Source of the DNA: Aphanomyces cochlioides
Taxonomy: Eukaryota; Oomycota; Saprolegniomycetes; Saprolegniales; Verrucalvaceae
Length of the DNA stretch: 64,000 nt
Direction of reading: 5' to 3'
NCBI GenBank assembly: GCA_019828595.1
Contig: JAHQRK010000007.1
Span: 1,612,001 to 1,676,000, forward strand
The position numbers were made by a program, and so were the translations under genes. The notes under the pieces were generated by a model. It worked only from the letters and a program-made list of their open reading frames with translations, did not search any database and was not told the DNA's origin. Each line of letters begins with the position of its first letter. Within the stretch, counting starts at the first letter, position 1. Shown here in pieces: positions 33,356-47,293 of the stretch.

Positions 33356-34108
33356 ATGGTGTCCCCTGTCAAGCTTGAGTCGCTCCTGCTGGAAATCCCC
33401 CCCATGAACAGCGCGCTCTGGGAAGATTTGCCGCTCATTGAGTCGCCCCTCGGGGGCATTTCCGACTCAGACCACGATATGGATTGGGAAGAAGTGGGAG
33501 CTCTCTTCAGTGATGTGCTAGCTGGTGACGAACTTCCTCTGCCTCGGGATATCGTAGTCCCAAGTACCTTGGCAGAGTTTGAGTGGAATGACATTGTGTG
33601 CGCCTTTAGCTCGCCCATCCCCGCCGAAGCCCTGCTATTTCTCCCCTGCGCGGCGACATCACCCCCACAAAAAAGCGTTGCTTCGCCTACTATGGCTTGT
33701 TCTGTCAGGATGCCACACCTCCAGCCCAAGAAATGCCCCAAAAAGTGCTCTGTCCCCTCTTGTTGGAACAAAATTCGATCACGTGGCTACTGCAAAACTC
33801 ACGGCGGTGGGAAGCGTTGCCTCATGCCTGGCTGTAATACATGCAGCGTTGGTGGCTCCTACTGCATCAAACATGGAGGTGGCAAAAAATGTCTTGTGTA
33901 TGGTTGCTCCAATGTGATTCAGTCCCGTGGGGTTTGTAAAGCTCACGGCGGGGGCGCGCGCTGTACTGTGCCAGGCTGCAGTAAAAGCAGTCAAGGCAAG
34001 GGTCTATGCACCTCTCACGGTGGAGGTAAACGTTGTGAAGTCGAGGGATGCGGAAAGGGAGCCCAAACTAAGGGCCGATGTTACACGCACAGCTTGTCCA
34101 TGCTGTAA
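33356..34108 (+). CDS. Cys/His-rich HGGG-repeat protein (250 aa)
   Basis: Intronless. Residues 1-120 are acidic and Pro-rich with no domain. From about 125 to the end come five tandem repeats of about 24-25 residues with the pattern C-x4-C-x(6-7)-G-x-C-x2-H-GGG-x2-C (for example CKTHGGGKRC, CIKHGGGKKC). The spacing is that of a small zinc-binding unit with a CCCH-type ligand set. Arrays like this are abundant in oomycetes and are often auto-annotated WRKY19-like; no true WRKY domain is present. An acidic N-terminus plus zinc array suggests a nuclear regulator, which is inference. A longer paralogue is at 51025. Confidence 0.8.
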   Translation: MVSPVKLESLLLEIPPMNSALWEDLPLIESPLGGISDSDHDMDWEEVGALFSDVLAGDELPLPRDIVVPSTLAEFEWNDIVCAFSSPIPAEALLFLPCAATSPPQKSVASPTMACSVRMPHLQPKKCPKKCSVPSCWNKIRSRGYCKTHGGGKRCLMPGCNTCSVGGSYCIKHGGGKKCLVYGCSNVIQSRGVCKAHGGGARCTVPGCSKSSQGKGLCTSHGGGKRCEVEGCGKGAQTKGRCYTHSLSML

Positions 34109-34159
34109 CACCCAACGAGGAATAGTTGGCGTTATATTTACGATGTAACATACATTGAA

Positions 34160-34483
34160 TTATAATATACTTGAACTTTGTATTGACAGGGCAGGGTTCT
34201 GTGTGAAACATACCGGAAGCCAGCACTTCGCGCGACGAATGCCATGGATTTTACGCCGTTCTCTCGGTTGCGTAATGACTGCTGATTGGCAATGACAACT
34301 CTTGTCATGGCCATTGAATGTCAATGCTTGAGGTATCGATGAGAACGCAAAAGGAAGACGCAGACAGTCCACTGAAGTGAAGCGAAGTGTATCATTCACT
34401 TGGATGCAAACAATGACGAAGAGTGAGACAGCGCCCCTCGTGTCATTGACTTCATGAGGATTATATCGGTGGGAATGCGACAT
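34160..34483 (-). CDS. Doubtful ORF, about 107 aa
   Basis: ATG frame in the space between the HGGG-repeat gene and the poly(A) polymerase gene. Composition is mixed (many His, Ser, Cys) and no family is recognised. Probably chance; recorded because nothing else occupies 34109-34568. Confidence 0.15.
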   Translation of the reverse strand: MSHSHRYNPHEVNDTRGAVSLFVIVCIQVNDTLRFTSVDCLRLPFAFSSIPQALTFNGHDKSCHCQSAVITQPRERRKIHGIRRAKCWLPVCFTQNPALSIQSSSIL

Positions 34484-34568
34484 CAAACTTATAAGGGAGA
34501 ACAGCTAAGGACAGGATTTGGGGCGACAGGGCACTCCTTACATCTTAACTTATTTTACTCTTGCTAGA

Positions 34569-36366
34569 TTAATCTTCATTCGGTTCTTCCACATATCGCC
34601 GGTGAACGCCCCGATGACCAGCACTGCTCAGCAAACAACTGAGTGGCGATGGTGTAAATCGCGTGGGCCGGAAGTATTGCAACGCATAGAACGAGTCTTC
34701 GAAGAGTGCAACAACCTTCTGGTACGCAAAGCTGGCAGCACCAACATTACGATCAGGATGGATGGGGTCTTCGATAACAAGCTTCAATTGTACATGCGGT
34801 GCATCCATTTCTCGCAGCCGGTAGATAAAGCCACCGTTGCGAATACTCAAGCCACTCTTGCGGTAATTGAACACACAGCCAAAGAACTCGAGCAACTGAA
34901 TGGTATGTGCCCCTAAACACACTGTGCGGACTTGCTCGTCGTCACTGCAGCATTCGTCTGCTGACGTGTCTTCAGTATCGGCCTGACTGCTGGCCTCGCT
35001 CACGGCCTCCAATTCCTCCTTAATCAATGGCCTAGCTTCCTTTGCAGCCACGGATGCATATGTGATGGGAGTCACGCCAACGGCAACTGCCGCGTATGAC
35101 ATGACACAGTTCTTTGTTGGTTCCAAGACAGCAGCGTATGACTTCGTTGGGGCTGGCTTGGACTTAGCCACCACGACAGGGGCTGGAAGAGTGTCTTTGA
35201 CCTTGACAGGACTCTCAAGTTTGGTTTTTGTTGTGTCGATTGTGATGGGTTCAATAGGCAACGATCCCGAAGCATAAATTAGAGCAGCGTTGAACGCATT
35301 CGCGCCAGCTCTAATGATTACTTCAGGAAGATTGCGGCACGTCCATCATACCTCCACAGTTGGGCGAAATGCACAATCATCAACACAATTGAATACGAAC
35401 TCAGACCACCTGTATATGCGTCGTTGAGTCCTCGTTCTCGCAGCAACTGCTTGAATACAATCGCAAGTGGATACAATTCAGGTAATTCGGCAACCAAAGA
35501 CTTGATTAAATCTCGTGCCATGAGCCCGCTGTGTGTGTTGGCTGTTTCAAAGGTGATGTCAATCGGTACGGAGGAATCCAGGCTAGAGAGAGATGTCAGC
35601 CGTCATTTCGAGGAGTTGTACCTCACAAGCTTCAGCAGAGGTACTTTGGCTGATTCAACGACCAAAATGGACTCAACCCACTTTTCCTTCTTTAAGACAT
35701 CAGCAAGACTCTTAAGATGTGTAGTCGTGTCGTCTGTCGTTCCCTATGGGCACACGTGTCAGCGAATGCATGCAACAAAGTCTTACCAGAATGACCAAAT
35801 CGATATCGCTGCTGGGTAGCCATATTCCTGTGGAATAAGAACCATAAGTTTCGACAGTCGCTTCTGGCCACAACTTTCGAACACATCCACGAACCATGTC
35901 GATGGTTTTTTCAATGTGTACCGCCATTTCAGAGACGATGGATTTGGTATACCGCGCATATTCGAGAATTTCTTGGTGAAGCCTATTTTAAATGTCGGTC
36001 TTCATGGAAGTTCGCTGCTACCTGTCATTCAAGCTGCCGGTCAATAGTGTCTTGCTCGAGTGCCAGCTTGGTGTCTTTGACAGGGCTGCAGGTGGTTTTG
36101 GTCGTGATTTCATGTCAGGATCAATCACAGGCATATCCCACACGGGTGCCGATCCCATGTCGGTAGACTTTCCTTTCTTTTTCTTTGTAGTTTTAGCATC
36201 TGACGTCTCCACTGCACTCGTCAATGAGATGGTTTCTATGCACTACGGACGCACCTTTCTTCTTCATTTGGAGCACGTTGGGCTTTGGGGTCAGCTGTTT
36301 TTTCTTAGGCCCAGCGGCAAGTACAGCAGCCGCGGAAGTCGTCGAATGTAGGCGACGACGTTGCAT
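34569..36366 (-). CDS. TRF4/PAPD5-type non-canonical poly(A) polymerase
   Basis: About six exons, about 530 aa. The N-terminus is basic (MQRRRLHS, KTTKKKKGKS). The nucleotidyltransferase core has the G-S motif and catalytic carboxylates: ATVETYGSYSTGIWLPSSDI then DLVIL. Further elements are VPIDITFE and HSGLMARDLIKSLVAELPEL. The central domain follows (LYPLAIVFKQLLRERGLNDA, then GGLSSYSIVLMIVHFAQLW), joined by a 41-nt intron to RAGANAFNAALIYASG. The PAP-associated domain is at the C-terminus (FFGCVFNYRKSGLSIRNGGF and LVIEDPIHPDRNVGAASFAY). The family adds short oligo(A) tails to nuclear RNAs for exosome decay or maturation (TRAMP). An extra segment of about 95 aa, Ala/Val/Ser-rich with three SYAAV-like repeats, separates the central and PAP-associated parts. 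Confidence 0.88.
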
Positions 36367-37276
36367 GGACGGACTGCGCAGTGATATTCAAGCGATATAA
36401 TTGTTAACTGGACGGGGCAGCGATCGATACGAGCCGGCGTGCCTCTAGATGCGTTCACTTCAGCTGGTGGTCAAAACCTGCTTTGATTGAATTGCTTGAA
36501 TGGTGGATAGAATTTTTATACTTTCACAGAGTAACTGACTCTTTCTATAGTAGGAGGACGAATCGATTTCAGCCAATCAAACAATTTTATAAACAAAAAT
36601 CAGCCAATCATAATCTCGAATTATATTTCGCCATTTTCTGAATTTCCGAAACTCATATTGCAGTTCGAACGACCTTACCCATCGTACAATTAATGTACAA
36701 TCCTGGAGTTTTATCAGTTGTACGTAAGAGCTCATCCAGTACGTGCACATTATACCAGAGTGTACTGGAGCAATACGAAATATGGGTGCATTATTCACTT
36801 GCTTCATGATAAATTTTTTTAAACTGCAATGTATTTTTACTAAAAAAATGCCAAATTTTAGTAAAAAAGCAAAAATTCAAAGTCCACATCAACAGAGTTG
36901 TCGACAGGATGTGACATCCGCCACCAGATACTCAGTACGACCAGAGCGCTATGGAGGCAGCCTTACGAGCCAAGGAGACCAGATGTAGACGCCACGTATG
37001 CAGAGGGAGAATGCACGACATACACAGTGTTCGTGAGTCTGCCAAGTCGTTGCCGAACATTAGACGAGTTGTCGCATCGACTTTGGCTCTTTGTTGGACT
37101 CTTTGGATTGGACACGACTTTACAACTTCAACATGGTCCTTCTATTGCGTTGTCTGCCGAATTGACATGCAAAAGATGGAGGACCGGAGATGGGCAGGAG
37201 AAGGAAAGGATGTGGAAAGGACAGACATGCATCTTCTACGCGAAGGAAAGGACTCTAGGATTAAGCAGTATCCGCT
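36367..37276. other. AT-rich intergenic region with one unconvincing ORF
   Basis: The first 500 bp are AT-rich, with poly-A/T tracts near 36800-36880. An ATG frame at 36951-37304 (+, 117 aa) is rich in Arg, Cys, Met and Trp, has no domain, and overlaps the 3' end of the NSUN2-like gene; it is not called as a gene. Confidence 0.4.
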
Positions 37277-39785
37277 CTACTCTTCGTATTCCATCGAGTC
37301 GTAGCCGTCCTCGTCGTCGTCATTGTCATCATCGGCATCGAGTTCAAGCATGAGAGCCTTGATACGCACGATTGTATGAGATGAAGCTGTCACGGAGAGT
37401 GACGAGTGTCGTTTCACGGCTGCGACGGCAATGTCCGTGTCGCCAGTTTGAATTGGCTCGCTTTCGTCCAGTGCAAGAATGACACTCCCGTCTTTGAGTT
37501 TGTTCAGTTGGGCTTGAGCCTTGGAGCTCAAATGCTTGAGCCATGTGTGCTTGGAGTTGACTAGAGAGAGCATGAGACTAGAAAAGAGAGGAAGACGTAC
37601 TCAATTGTGTAAATTCGGCCATCTCGAGGGTCACGACGCGGTCATCGCAATGGGGTAAGATGGCATGGAGACCATCATCCACAACTGTGCATGCCGACTT
37701 GTCAGCTTGGAAGGCGATTGTACCGGCCTTGTGGATATTCACTCGTCCAGCTGATGTTGTGAGCATCTACACGAGACAATAAGTCACAGACACCTAGGAA
37801 TTTTGCTACCTCGGCAACACTGGCGGAAACGTAGTGTAGATCGCGAGTCTTAGAGAAATTCAAGTGCTCGACAAAGCGTTCTGATGGCAATTCAATGCCG
37901 AATCGGCTCGCAAGATCGCTGTAGTGATCCGACTCAATGGGACCATACACACCAACACGCTTAGTCTTGGATTGCTTAACCTTTTTTGTAGTCGCAACAT
38001 CGGCAGCAGGAGCAGGACCGGCTGCTACTGGAGCCATATCCTTTGTTTTGCGGAGCACAGCAATGAAGATGCCATGAGTGTCGTTGTCGTGGGGAAGAAG
38101 TCGCACACAACGTTCGAGATGCATCTCAGCGGCTTCTGTTTCAGTTGGTGGAAACATCGTAGGGCGCAGCCTTAGTTTTCGTCGGTCAGTCTCTGAGGCA
38201 GCGTCATAGGATGGAATAAGCGACAAATCGTTATTGACAACTTTCCATGTGGAGTGACCTGCACGCGTCTGCAATTTAGGCACAACCTTTGAGACGTCAA
38301 CAAGCTATCAAAGCAAGTCATTACGGCCTCCTCCACTGATTAATATACCTCGCAAGCCGACGAACGGAGAAGTTGGGCGATGACAGCTTCGTTTTCCACG
38401 GGGCTGAAGGCTCGAGTGCTGTAAACGACGAGGCCACCAGCTTTGGCAAGCTGCAGAGAGCGCAGGGCGAGTTCAATTTGCTTTGCATGGTGCTGGTAAG
38501 CTACTTGTGGTGCCCACAATCGCCACCTTTCTGGAAACTTTCGGATAGCCCCATCGCTTGAGCAAGGCGCAGAGCAAATGACGCGATCAAAGAGACTGTT
38601 GTTGCTGCTTTCATCGTTGAGAACGGGGAAACTTTCGCTCTACGTGATAGTCGGGGAATGACAATGGTAGCTACAAGAGATCGTACCTTGTGGGCTGTTA
38701 CGATAACTGGAGATGAATTGGCCACAGTCTGAGCTACCATGCGAACAGCGTTGGTGGCACCAGCAGCGTCTTGCTCATTAATGACAACGACGCCTTCAGG
38801 CTCATTCTTTGCTTCAGGGTCTTGAAGTAGCTCAACGAACTGCGCTGCGCGACTTGCACCTGCTCCGTGAATGTCCAGGACCTACATAAATGCACGAATG
38901 GAATACGATGATCTCAATCGAACATACCGAATGTCCTGGGTGGATGTCGAGATAGAATGCCAACAGCATATTTGTCGGTTCTTGGCGCACAAGAGTGCCA
39001 ATGGAAGTTTGATCGCGAATAAAAGTATTGATTCCGTCTAGCTGCTTGGTTTTTCGCAGGAGCTTACTGTCGACATTAATCTACACGCGAAGCATGTCAT
39101 TAGGTTGGATAATAATCGAGACGAACCTTCCAGATGGACTTATCGGACACCCACGGGACAGGCTGCAATTGCAACTCCAGTTCATCTCCTGATAGTAATT
39201 TGAGAATTGAGCCGTCAACGTCGAAGTCGGTCTCGAGACTTCCTTTGGCAATTTCACTCAATGCTGGAAACGTTCCTACACTGGTCGTGAGCTTCAACTA
39301 ATATTCAGCTATCAGTGTATACCATTGACGCGGAAATGAACGCAAGGTGGGGTCTCGAGACACTTTGCCAGAGTCTTCCATTCGTTCTTGTCCATTCCCC
39401 ACAGATCGCAGTAGTATTGTTCAAACAATGTGTTTTCTCGACCAAATTTGCGCCACACGACTTTCTCCGATCGAATCGCTTGCTCTTCCTGGTGTCGTTT
39501 CTTTCGTTCATCCAATGGTACATCTGCGTCTTTCTTCTTCTTCACTTCAGGTTCGTTGGCGATATGTGCGGGTTGGTCTTTCTTTTGCTTTTTGTTTTTC
39601 CTCTTCTTCGAGACGGGTTCCACGACGGGTTGCGATGTGAAATCCCGGACTTTGGCATTTTCAAGTGACGGTAATGGCACAGCTTGCTTGGGTGCGCTCT
39701 CTTCTTCGTCGCTCGATCCGCTGTAGTAAGCTTGACGCTTCGGTGGCGCAGTCGTGGATCCTCCTTTCCGTCCGCGCTTGGCCAT
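37277..39785 (-). CDS. NSUN2-like RNA m5C methyltransferase homologue, catalytic motifs degenerate
   Basis: About eight exons, about 730 aa (human NSUN2 is 767). NSUN2 landmarks: basic N-terminus, FGRENTLFEQYYCDLWGM, the LRPTMFPP...MHLERCVRLLPHD segment, and a PUA-like C-terminus ending in an acidic tail. The methyltransferase core is altered. Motif I, DMCAAPGSKTTQ in the family, reads LDIHGAGASRAAQFVELL. Motif IV keeps Cys (SAPCSSDGAIRK). Motif VI, STCSLNPIEDEA in the family, reads YSTRAFSPVENEA, so the nucleophilic Cys is Arg. SAM binding and catalysis are therefore doubtful, and a pseudoenzyme role (RNA or tRNA binding) is likelier. The ATG at 39785 overlaps the ATG of a plus-strand frame. 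Confidence 0.82.
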
Positions 39786-39966
39786 GTCCAATAGATTTAA
39801 AAATGATTGGACATTTGGAAAGTCGGCATTTGATTGGTCCCATGAACCTATTACTAAAAATGACATCCTTGCCAAAGGTCACAAAGATGACGAGAAGATT
39901 TCGGTGCCAAGAAAGGCATTGCATGACATCTCAGTGCTTTTCTCGCAACGTCTACCTTGTTCTTAG
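39784..39966 (+). CDS. Possible small gene head-to-head with the NSUN2-like gene
   Basis: ATG at 39784, 60 aa, reading like protein (MSNRFKNDWTFGKSAFDW, ITKNDILAKGHKDDEKISV). An alternative splice from about 39934 could extend it to about 40062 with a hydrophobic end (AIAFVYMGFHLVML). No family. Its ATG shares a CATG with the start of the minus-strand gene. Confidence 0.35.
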   Translation: MSNRFKNDWTFGKSAFDWSHEPITKNDILAKGHKDDEKISVPRKALHDISVLFSQRLPCS

Positions 39967-40200
39967 TCGTACGCTTCCAGTCGGTCTTACACCCGTAGCC
40001 TTACAAAACCAGCAATTGCGTTTGTATACATGGGATTTCACCTTGTAATGTTGACAAGATGGAGGACATAGATGCGTTTTGAGCCACCCGAGTCGATTCT
40101 CTGGTATAACCGGCGAGGTTTTAGTTGAGAGGAGCGTCTCGGACAGAGTTGCTTTGAGTACAGGATTGACAGCATGATTTTGGCATAAATAACGACATTT

Positions 40201-42845
<2,645 letters not shown>

Positions 42846-43068
42846 CGCAAGATTTTCTTTTCTTGGAGAGCCGTTCGTGTGACTTTTCACTTTCCAAAAA
42901 TAGGATTTTCTATATAAATTCCAGTATTAGAAAAAAACCTGCAATAAAAAATTTGACCCCACTTAAACCACGTGAGAGTGGCGCCCAAATTCTTCCGACG
43001 ACCAAATCTGGCGGGAAAGATGGAGAAATCGCGCGCATTTCTTCGATGGATGTTGCGGTGACGTGGAT

Positions 43069-45073
43069 TTATGCATCAATGGACGTTACTACCGAGCCTG
43101 GCAATGGAATAACGGCTGTTGGAGCTCGACTTGGGGGAGGAGATGGGGGAGGTGGAAGAGGTTCATCCGTCAGAGGTGAAAGATCGCGTTTGCACATTGG
43201 ACACGTCTATCGGATGATGGGAGTTACAGATCATATGACAAGTCACGACGGATTACATTGTTGTGACCAAGCCATTCGCCAATGCATTCGATGTGGAAGA
43301 CATGGCGGCAAGGGAGCTCCTTGACCGATTCATGCAGGACAAACTCGACCTACAAAGAACATCACACTCGATTCATGGAACGTTGCGTGTACGAGACAAA
43401 TCGGACAAATGTCATCCGTGGAATCCGCGTTCTCTGTCGGCTTGTATGGTAAAACTTGCAACGCTTGAATGCCTTGGACAGAGAGTCCTCGAGGTCGAGC
43501 TGGCTGCTCGGGCGCATGGGCAACTAACGACTGGAGAGAAGAAAGATCAGAAGGACGGATGGAGGGAAACCAACGTACTTGACGTCGACGACTCCGCCTG
43601 TAGAACGAAATGAGGGCAAGGAAGCAAGTCGAGAGAACGAGGAGAGCTAAGCTGAGCACGAGAACTAGAGGATCAAAGGCGATGGGGAGTTGGTTGGCGC
43701 TGGACGACATTGCGTCGGACGGCACAAACGACGTATTGCGAAGCCAGACATCGCCTAAGCATTTCAAGAACATGCCGCCGTAGATGATCACATTGTTGTT
43801 CCAGACTGCCATGCCGTGTCCAAACCTTGCTGAAGGGCCTGTCGTCTACGAGATGGAACGATGAGACTGCAGGGAGGGGAGGATGTACGACAGACGTCGA
43901 GAGATCATTGGCGAGGACGACTGACGGAACCGACGACGCGTTGGCAAACAGCGTGTTGGAGAAGGCGACGCCGTAGTTGGACCGTTGGGAGTTCATGGAG
44001 AAGCCACCAAAGAACCAAAGATTCGTCAGACTCGTCGTGACGACTCCAGTGAAGATGCGGCTAAACGGAGCATTCACAGTCAGCGGTGTCCACGCTGGCG
44101 CTACCGCGTCCTACAAAGAGTGCATGAGTCATCTTGGATGAACCGACGCTACGAGAGGAATCATCCAAGCATCGCTGAGAAGAATCCAAGTCGAGTCTTG
44201 GATGTGGCGTCCGCTGAAGACGACCATGTAGGTCACACCAGCCACTGGACAGAGGTAACCACAGAGCCAGTCGCGACGTGGACTGACCTTCAATCGTTGA
44301 AGCGGCATGGGAGAAGCGACTTGTCGGTACCGTCGCTGTGGATGGCGTGATGATTTGCCACTTGCGTTGCGTGAAGTCAAACTGCCAGACGTCGTTGAGG
44401 TCGTAAGGCGGCGCTGTCTGTGGAAACACCACTCCTCCAAAGACGACCATCGCCTGCGCCGACCGCACAGCCGTGGCTTCGCTCCGAACGGACGGTTGGA
44501 CGCCTGGAGCGACGGTGACAAGGAACCAAGCCGCTTGATCAACGTCAAGCCTCCATACATCATTGATTTGCATCATGCCATCGTCAGTTGGCGAGGCTAA
44601 TGCTGCGTTGAAGAGAGTGCCGCCAAAGATGTATATCTCCGAGGCTTCCGGACGACTAACCTACATCACATGCTAGCGTCAGGATGGTCATGGAGTCGCA
44701 GATGCACTGAAACAAAGGCGTAGCGCTTCCCAGGGCTGACGGGGCATGGAACGAGCGTCCAATTGCGACGAACAAGGTCAAACTGGACAGCCAAGTGAGA
44801 AAGCTCTTCCTCATGGAGCTCTCACCTTCCACGTATCGCTGAAAATGGCATTGTCAGCATCACCAGAGCCGCCGTAGATGTATGCGGCATCGCCAACGAC
44901 TTGGAGCATTGATGTCTGTCGAGGCGCTGGTCTTGACGAGGCATAGGTCGGCATGAGCGGCACCCACACGTCATAGCATTGTGCAGAACCTAGAGACAGC
45001 ATCACCCATGCATCGGCTTTCGATTATACGCACGGAGGAAAACAAGAGAGAGGAAGAGGCGCGGCAATTGCAT
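43069..45073 (-). CDS. Signal peptide-Kelch-TM-RING protein, copy 1
   Basis: About nine exons, about 540 aa. Signal peptide [14 protein letters not shown] joins by a 44-nt intron to SAQCYDVW. Kelch blades follow: [20 protein letters not shown], a second around [43 protein letters not shown] and [20 protein letters not shown]. One membrane helix ([20 protein letters not shown]) is followed by RRSRRR, so the propeller faces the lumen or outside and the tail faces the cytosol. The tail ends in a RING-H2: [30 protein letters not shown]. Likely a membrane-anchored E3 ligase with a ligand-binding propeller. First of three tandem paralogues, 145 bp from copy 2. The RING is split by two introns. Confidence 0.8.
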
Positions 45074-45217
45074 GCGGAAATGCCGCTCAAACTTTGACAT
45101 CCTCGAGCTAAGAATAGCCTCCCAATGACGCAACAACGCCGACAAGATGACGATTTCGAGACAAGTTGATCGCATTGAGAGCGTTTCGACCTCATGGAAC
45201 GCTTCGTAAGTCAACCG

Positions 45218-47181
45218 CTAGTGCAGTAGTGGCGTCGTTGCGCCACGGAGAGCATCAGGAGAGTCCAGCATGTTGCGTTTGCACAATGGGCACGTCTAGC
45301 GGAGAGTTCATGCCCTTGGCAACGTTGTGTCGTACCTGGTTCTTGGCTAGCCACTCGTCAATGCACACGGGATGGTATAAATGACAGCAAGAAAGCTCTC
45401 GGAGCTGGTCGCCGCGGGCAAAATCGACCTAGCGAGTCGGCGTGAGATATCATGAAGATGACAGGAGGAACAGACGAGGCAAATCGCGCAGCATTCGTCG
45501 ACGATCTTGCTTTCTCCAGGCAGAAACTACATCATGCGCTTGTGAGCTCATCATGCTGAAAGCTGTCGAGCCTACCGAGACGAGCTTGCACGCTTGAGAG
45601 ATCTCGCTCTGCGATAAACCACGAGGCCGCGCCGCCCGCGAGTGGATTCTGGCATGAACCTGCCGTCGCATGAGCCTGTGATCAATGTGAATGAGAAGGA
45701 CGTACGGGATGGAACCAGAGTCGCAAGAAGAAGAGAAACACGTAGGCCAAGCAAGTGACGATCCAAAAGATGGCCAGCGCGACGGCGACTGCGGTGTGGA
45801 ATGCATTGGGCTCGAATGGATTCGGCGTCGTCGGGACGTCCGACGTGTTGCGAAGCCAGAGGTCGCCCAAGCACTCAAAGAATTTCCCCCCAAAGACTAC
45901 GAGACTGCGATTCCAGACCGCAAGTGCGTGGTGGAAGCGGGCGTTCGGCGCGCTGTCAAGCTCCTAGCCATGTCGTCAGCGCTCAAGCATTCTTCATGAA
46001 CAAACGGGTGGTTCGTAGTCGTAGTAGAGTGTGACCTGTGGTAAATTGGCCGTCGACGTTGCTACTGTGTCAGCAAACGCCAGACCCTCTCGCTCGTTCG
46101 AGCTGTAGAAGCCAAAGCCGCCAAAGAGCCACACGCGAGTGTCGATCGTGACTGCGCCAGCAAAGATCCGACTGAAGGTAGAGCTCACGGAGAGTTTCGT
46201 CCATGACTTGTTGTCCTAACGCGGGTCAAATTAGCAAACTGCTCTGGCAAACGCAGTTGATACTCCGTCGAGGGGAAGCATCCACGCATCGTTGAGGATG
46301 GACCATCCATTGCGGACAACGCGGCGACCGCTGAAAATAACCATGTTCGTCACGTTATTCACTACATCGACTTGAATTACCAGTGAACTTTGCAGCGAGC
46401 ATACCGACGACGGTCGTTGCGGCATGGGAAAACCTCGACGGCGGCAGGACGGACGACTCGATCGGCTTGACGACTTTCCACGCTTCAGAAGTGCAATTCA
46501 AGTGCCAAACGTCGTTGAAGTCGGATGGAACTGTATTTGCAATCACGACACCGCCAAAGACGATCATTCCATCGAGTGCAACGACTGCCGACGCTTCAGT
46601 GCGGGGACTTGGGCTCTCCTCTGACACCGAGAAGACTTGACTCCATGCGCTTGTCTCGGTGTTGAGTTTCCAAACGTCGTTCGTCTGGAGAAATCCGTCG
46701 TTCAACGACGAGCTGTTGGCCAACGTGCCTCCAAACACATAAATGAACGAGCCATACGTGATCTACATGAGGTTTGACCTTCATGGGAGCATCACGACGA
46801 TACCGCAACGTGGTCAAAGCGATAGCCAGGGCTGTGAGCATGCTTGGGGAGTGCCGTCCACTCTCTCTGTCGTAGATCAAACTAGCCGTCAACGTCAGCT
46901 CTCCCCGAGACACACATGTAGCGCCAAACCTTCCACGTATCTCGAAAGTATGTTGCATTGCCCAAGCCGCCGTAGATGAAAGCGGTGTCGTTGACAACTT
47001 GCAGGATGGAGCCTTCTCGTGGCGCTGGCTTACTCGAGTTGGAGTCAGCAGACCAAAGCGGCGACCATTTCACACCACACACTACACGCAATCGATCAGA
47101 GCTTGAGAGCGACAAGGACATGAAGCAACCTGAAGCAAGAGAGATGAACAGCGCGGCCAGGACGATGGCCATCATGGTCAT
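45218..47181 (-). CDS. Signal peptide-Kelch-TM-RING protein, copy 2
   Basis: Same order as copy 1. Signal peptide MTMMAIVLAALFISLAS is split from the mature protein by an intron. Kelch motifs include VVNDTAFIYGGLGNATYFRD, IYVFGGTLA, MIVFGGVVI..FNDVWHLN, NMVIFSGRR and RVWLFGGFGFYSS. The TM segment (VAVALAIFWIVTCLAYVFLF) precedes a basic stretch with RRQVHARIHSRAARPRGLSQ. RING-H2: CCAICL, QLRELSCCHLYHPVCIDEWL, TCPLCKRN, ending TTPLLH at 45218. Exon positions match copy 1, showing duplication of an already intron-rich gene. It starts 113 bp from copy 3's stop. Confidence 0.8.
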
Positions 47182-47293
47182 GGGCTTCTGACTGTCAGAT
47201 GATCAAGGCTAATTTTAGATGCAAGGTGGAATTGCACCAAGGCGTCGACAAGGAAGCATTGGAGATACAACGAAGATGCGATGGAAAGATTGT

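Noticed and set aside
33356..34108. WRKY transcription factor
   Set aside because: The WRKYGQK core is absent; only the Cys/His HGGG repeats are present.
34160..34483. Minus-strand ORF treated as a confident gene
   Set aside because: Kept only as a low-confidence entry; no codon pattern, splice or family support.
36951..37304. ATG frame of 117 codons in AT-rich spacer
   Set aside because: Odd composition, no domain, overlaps the 3' end of the NSUN2-like gene.
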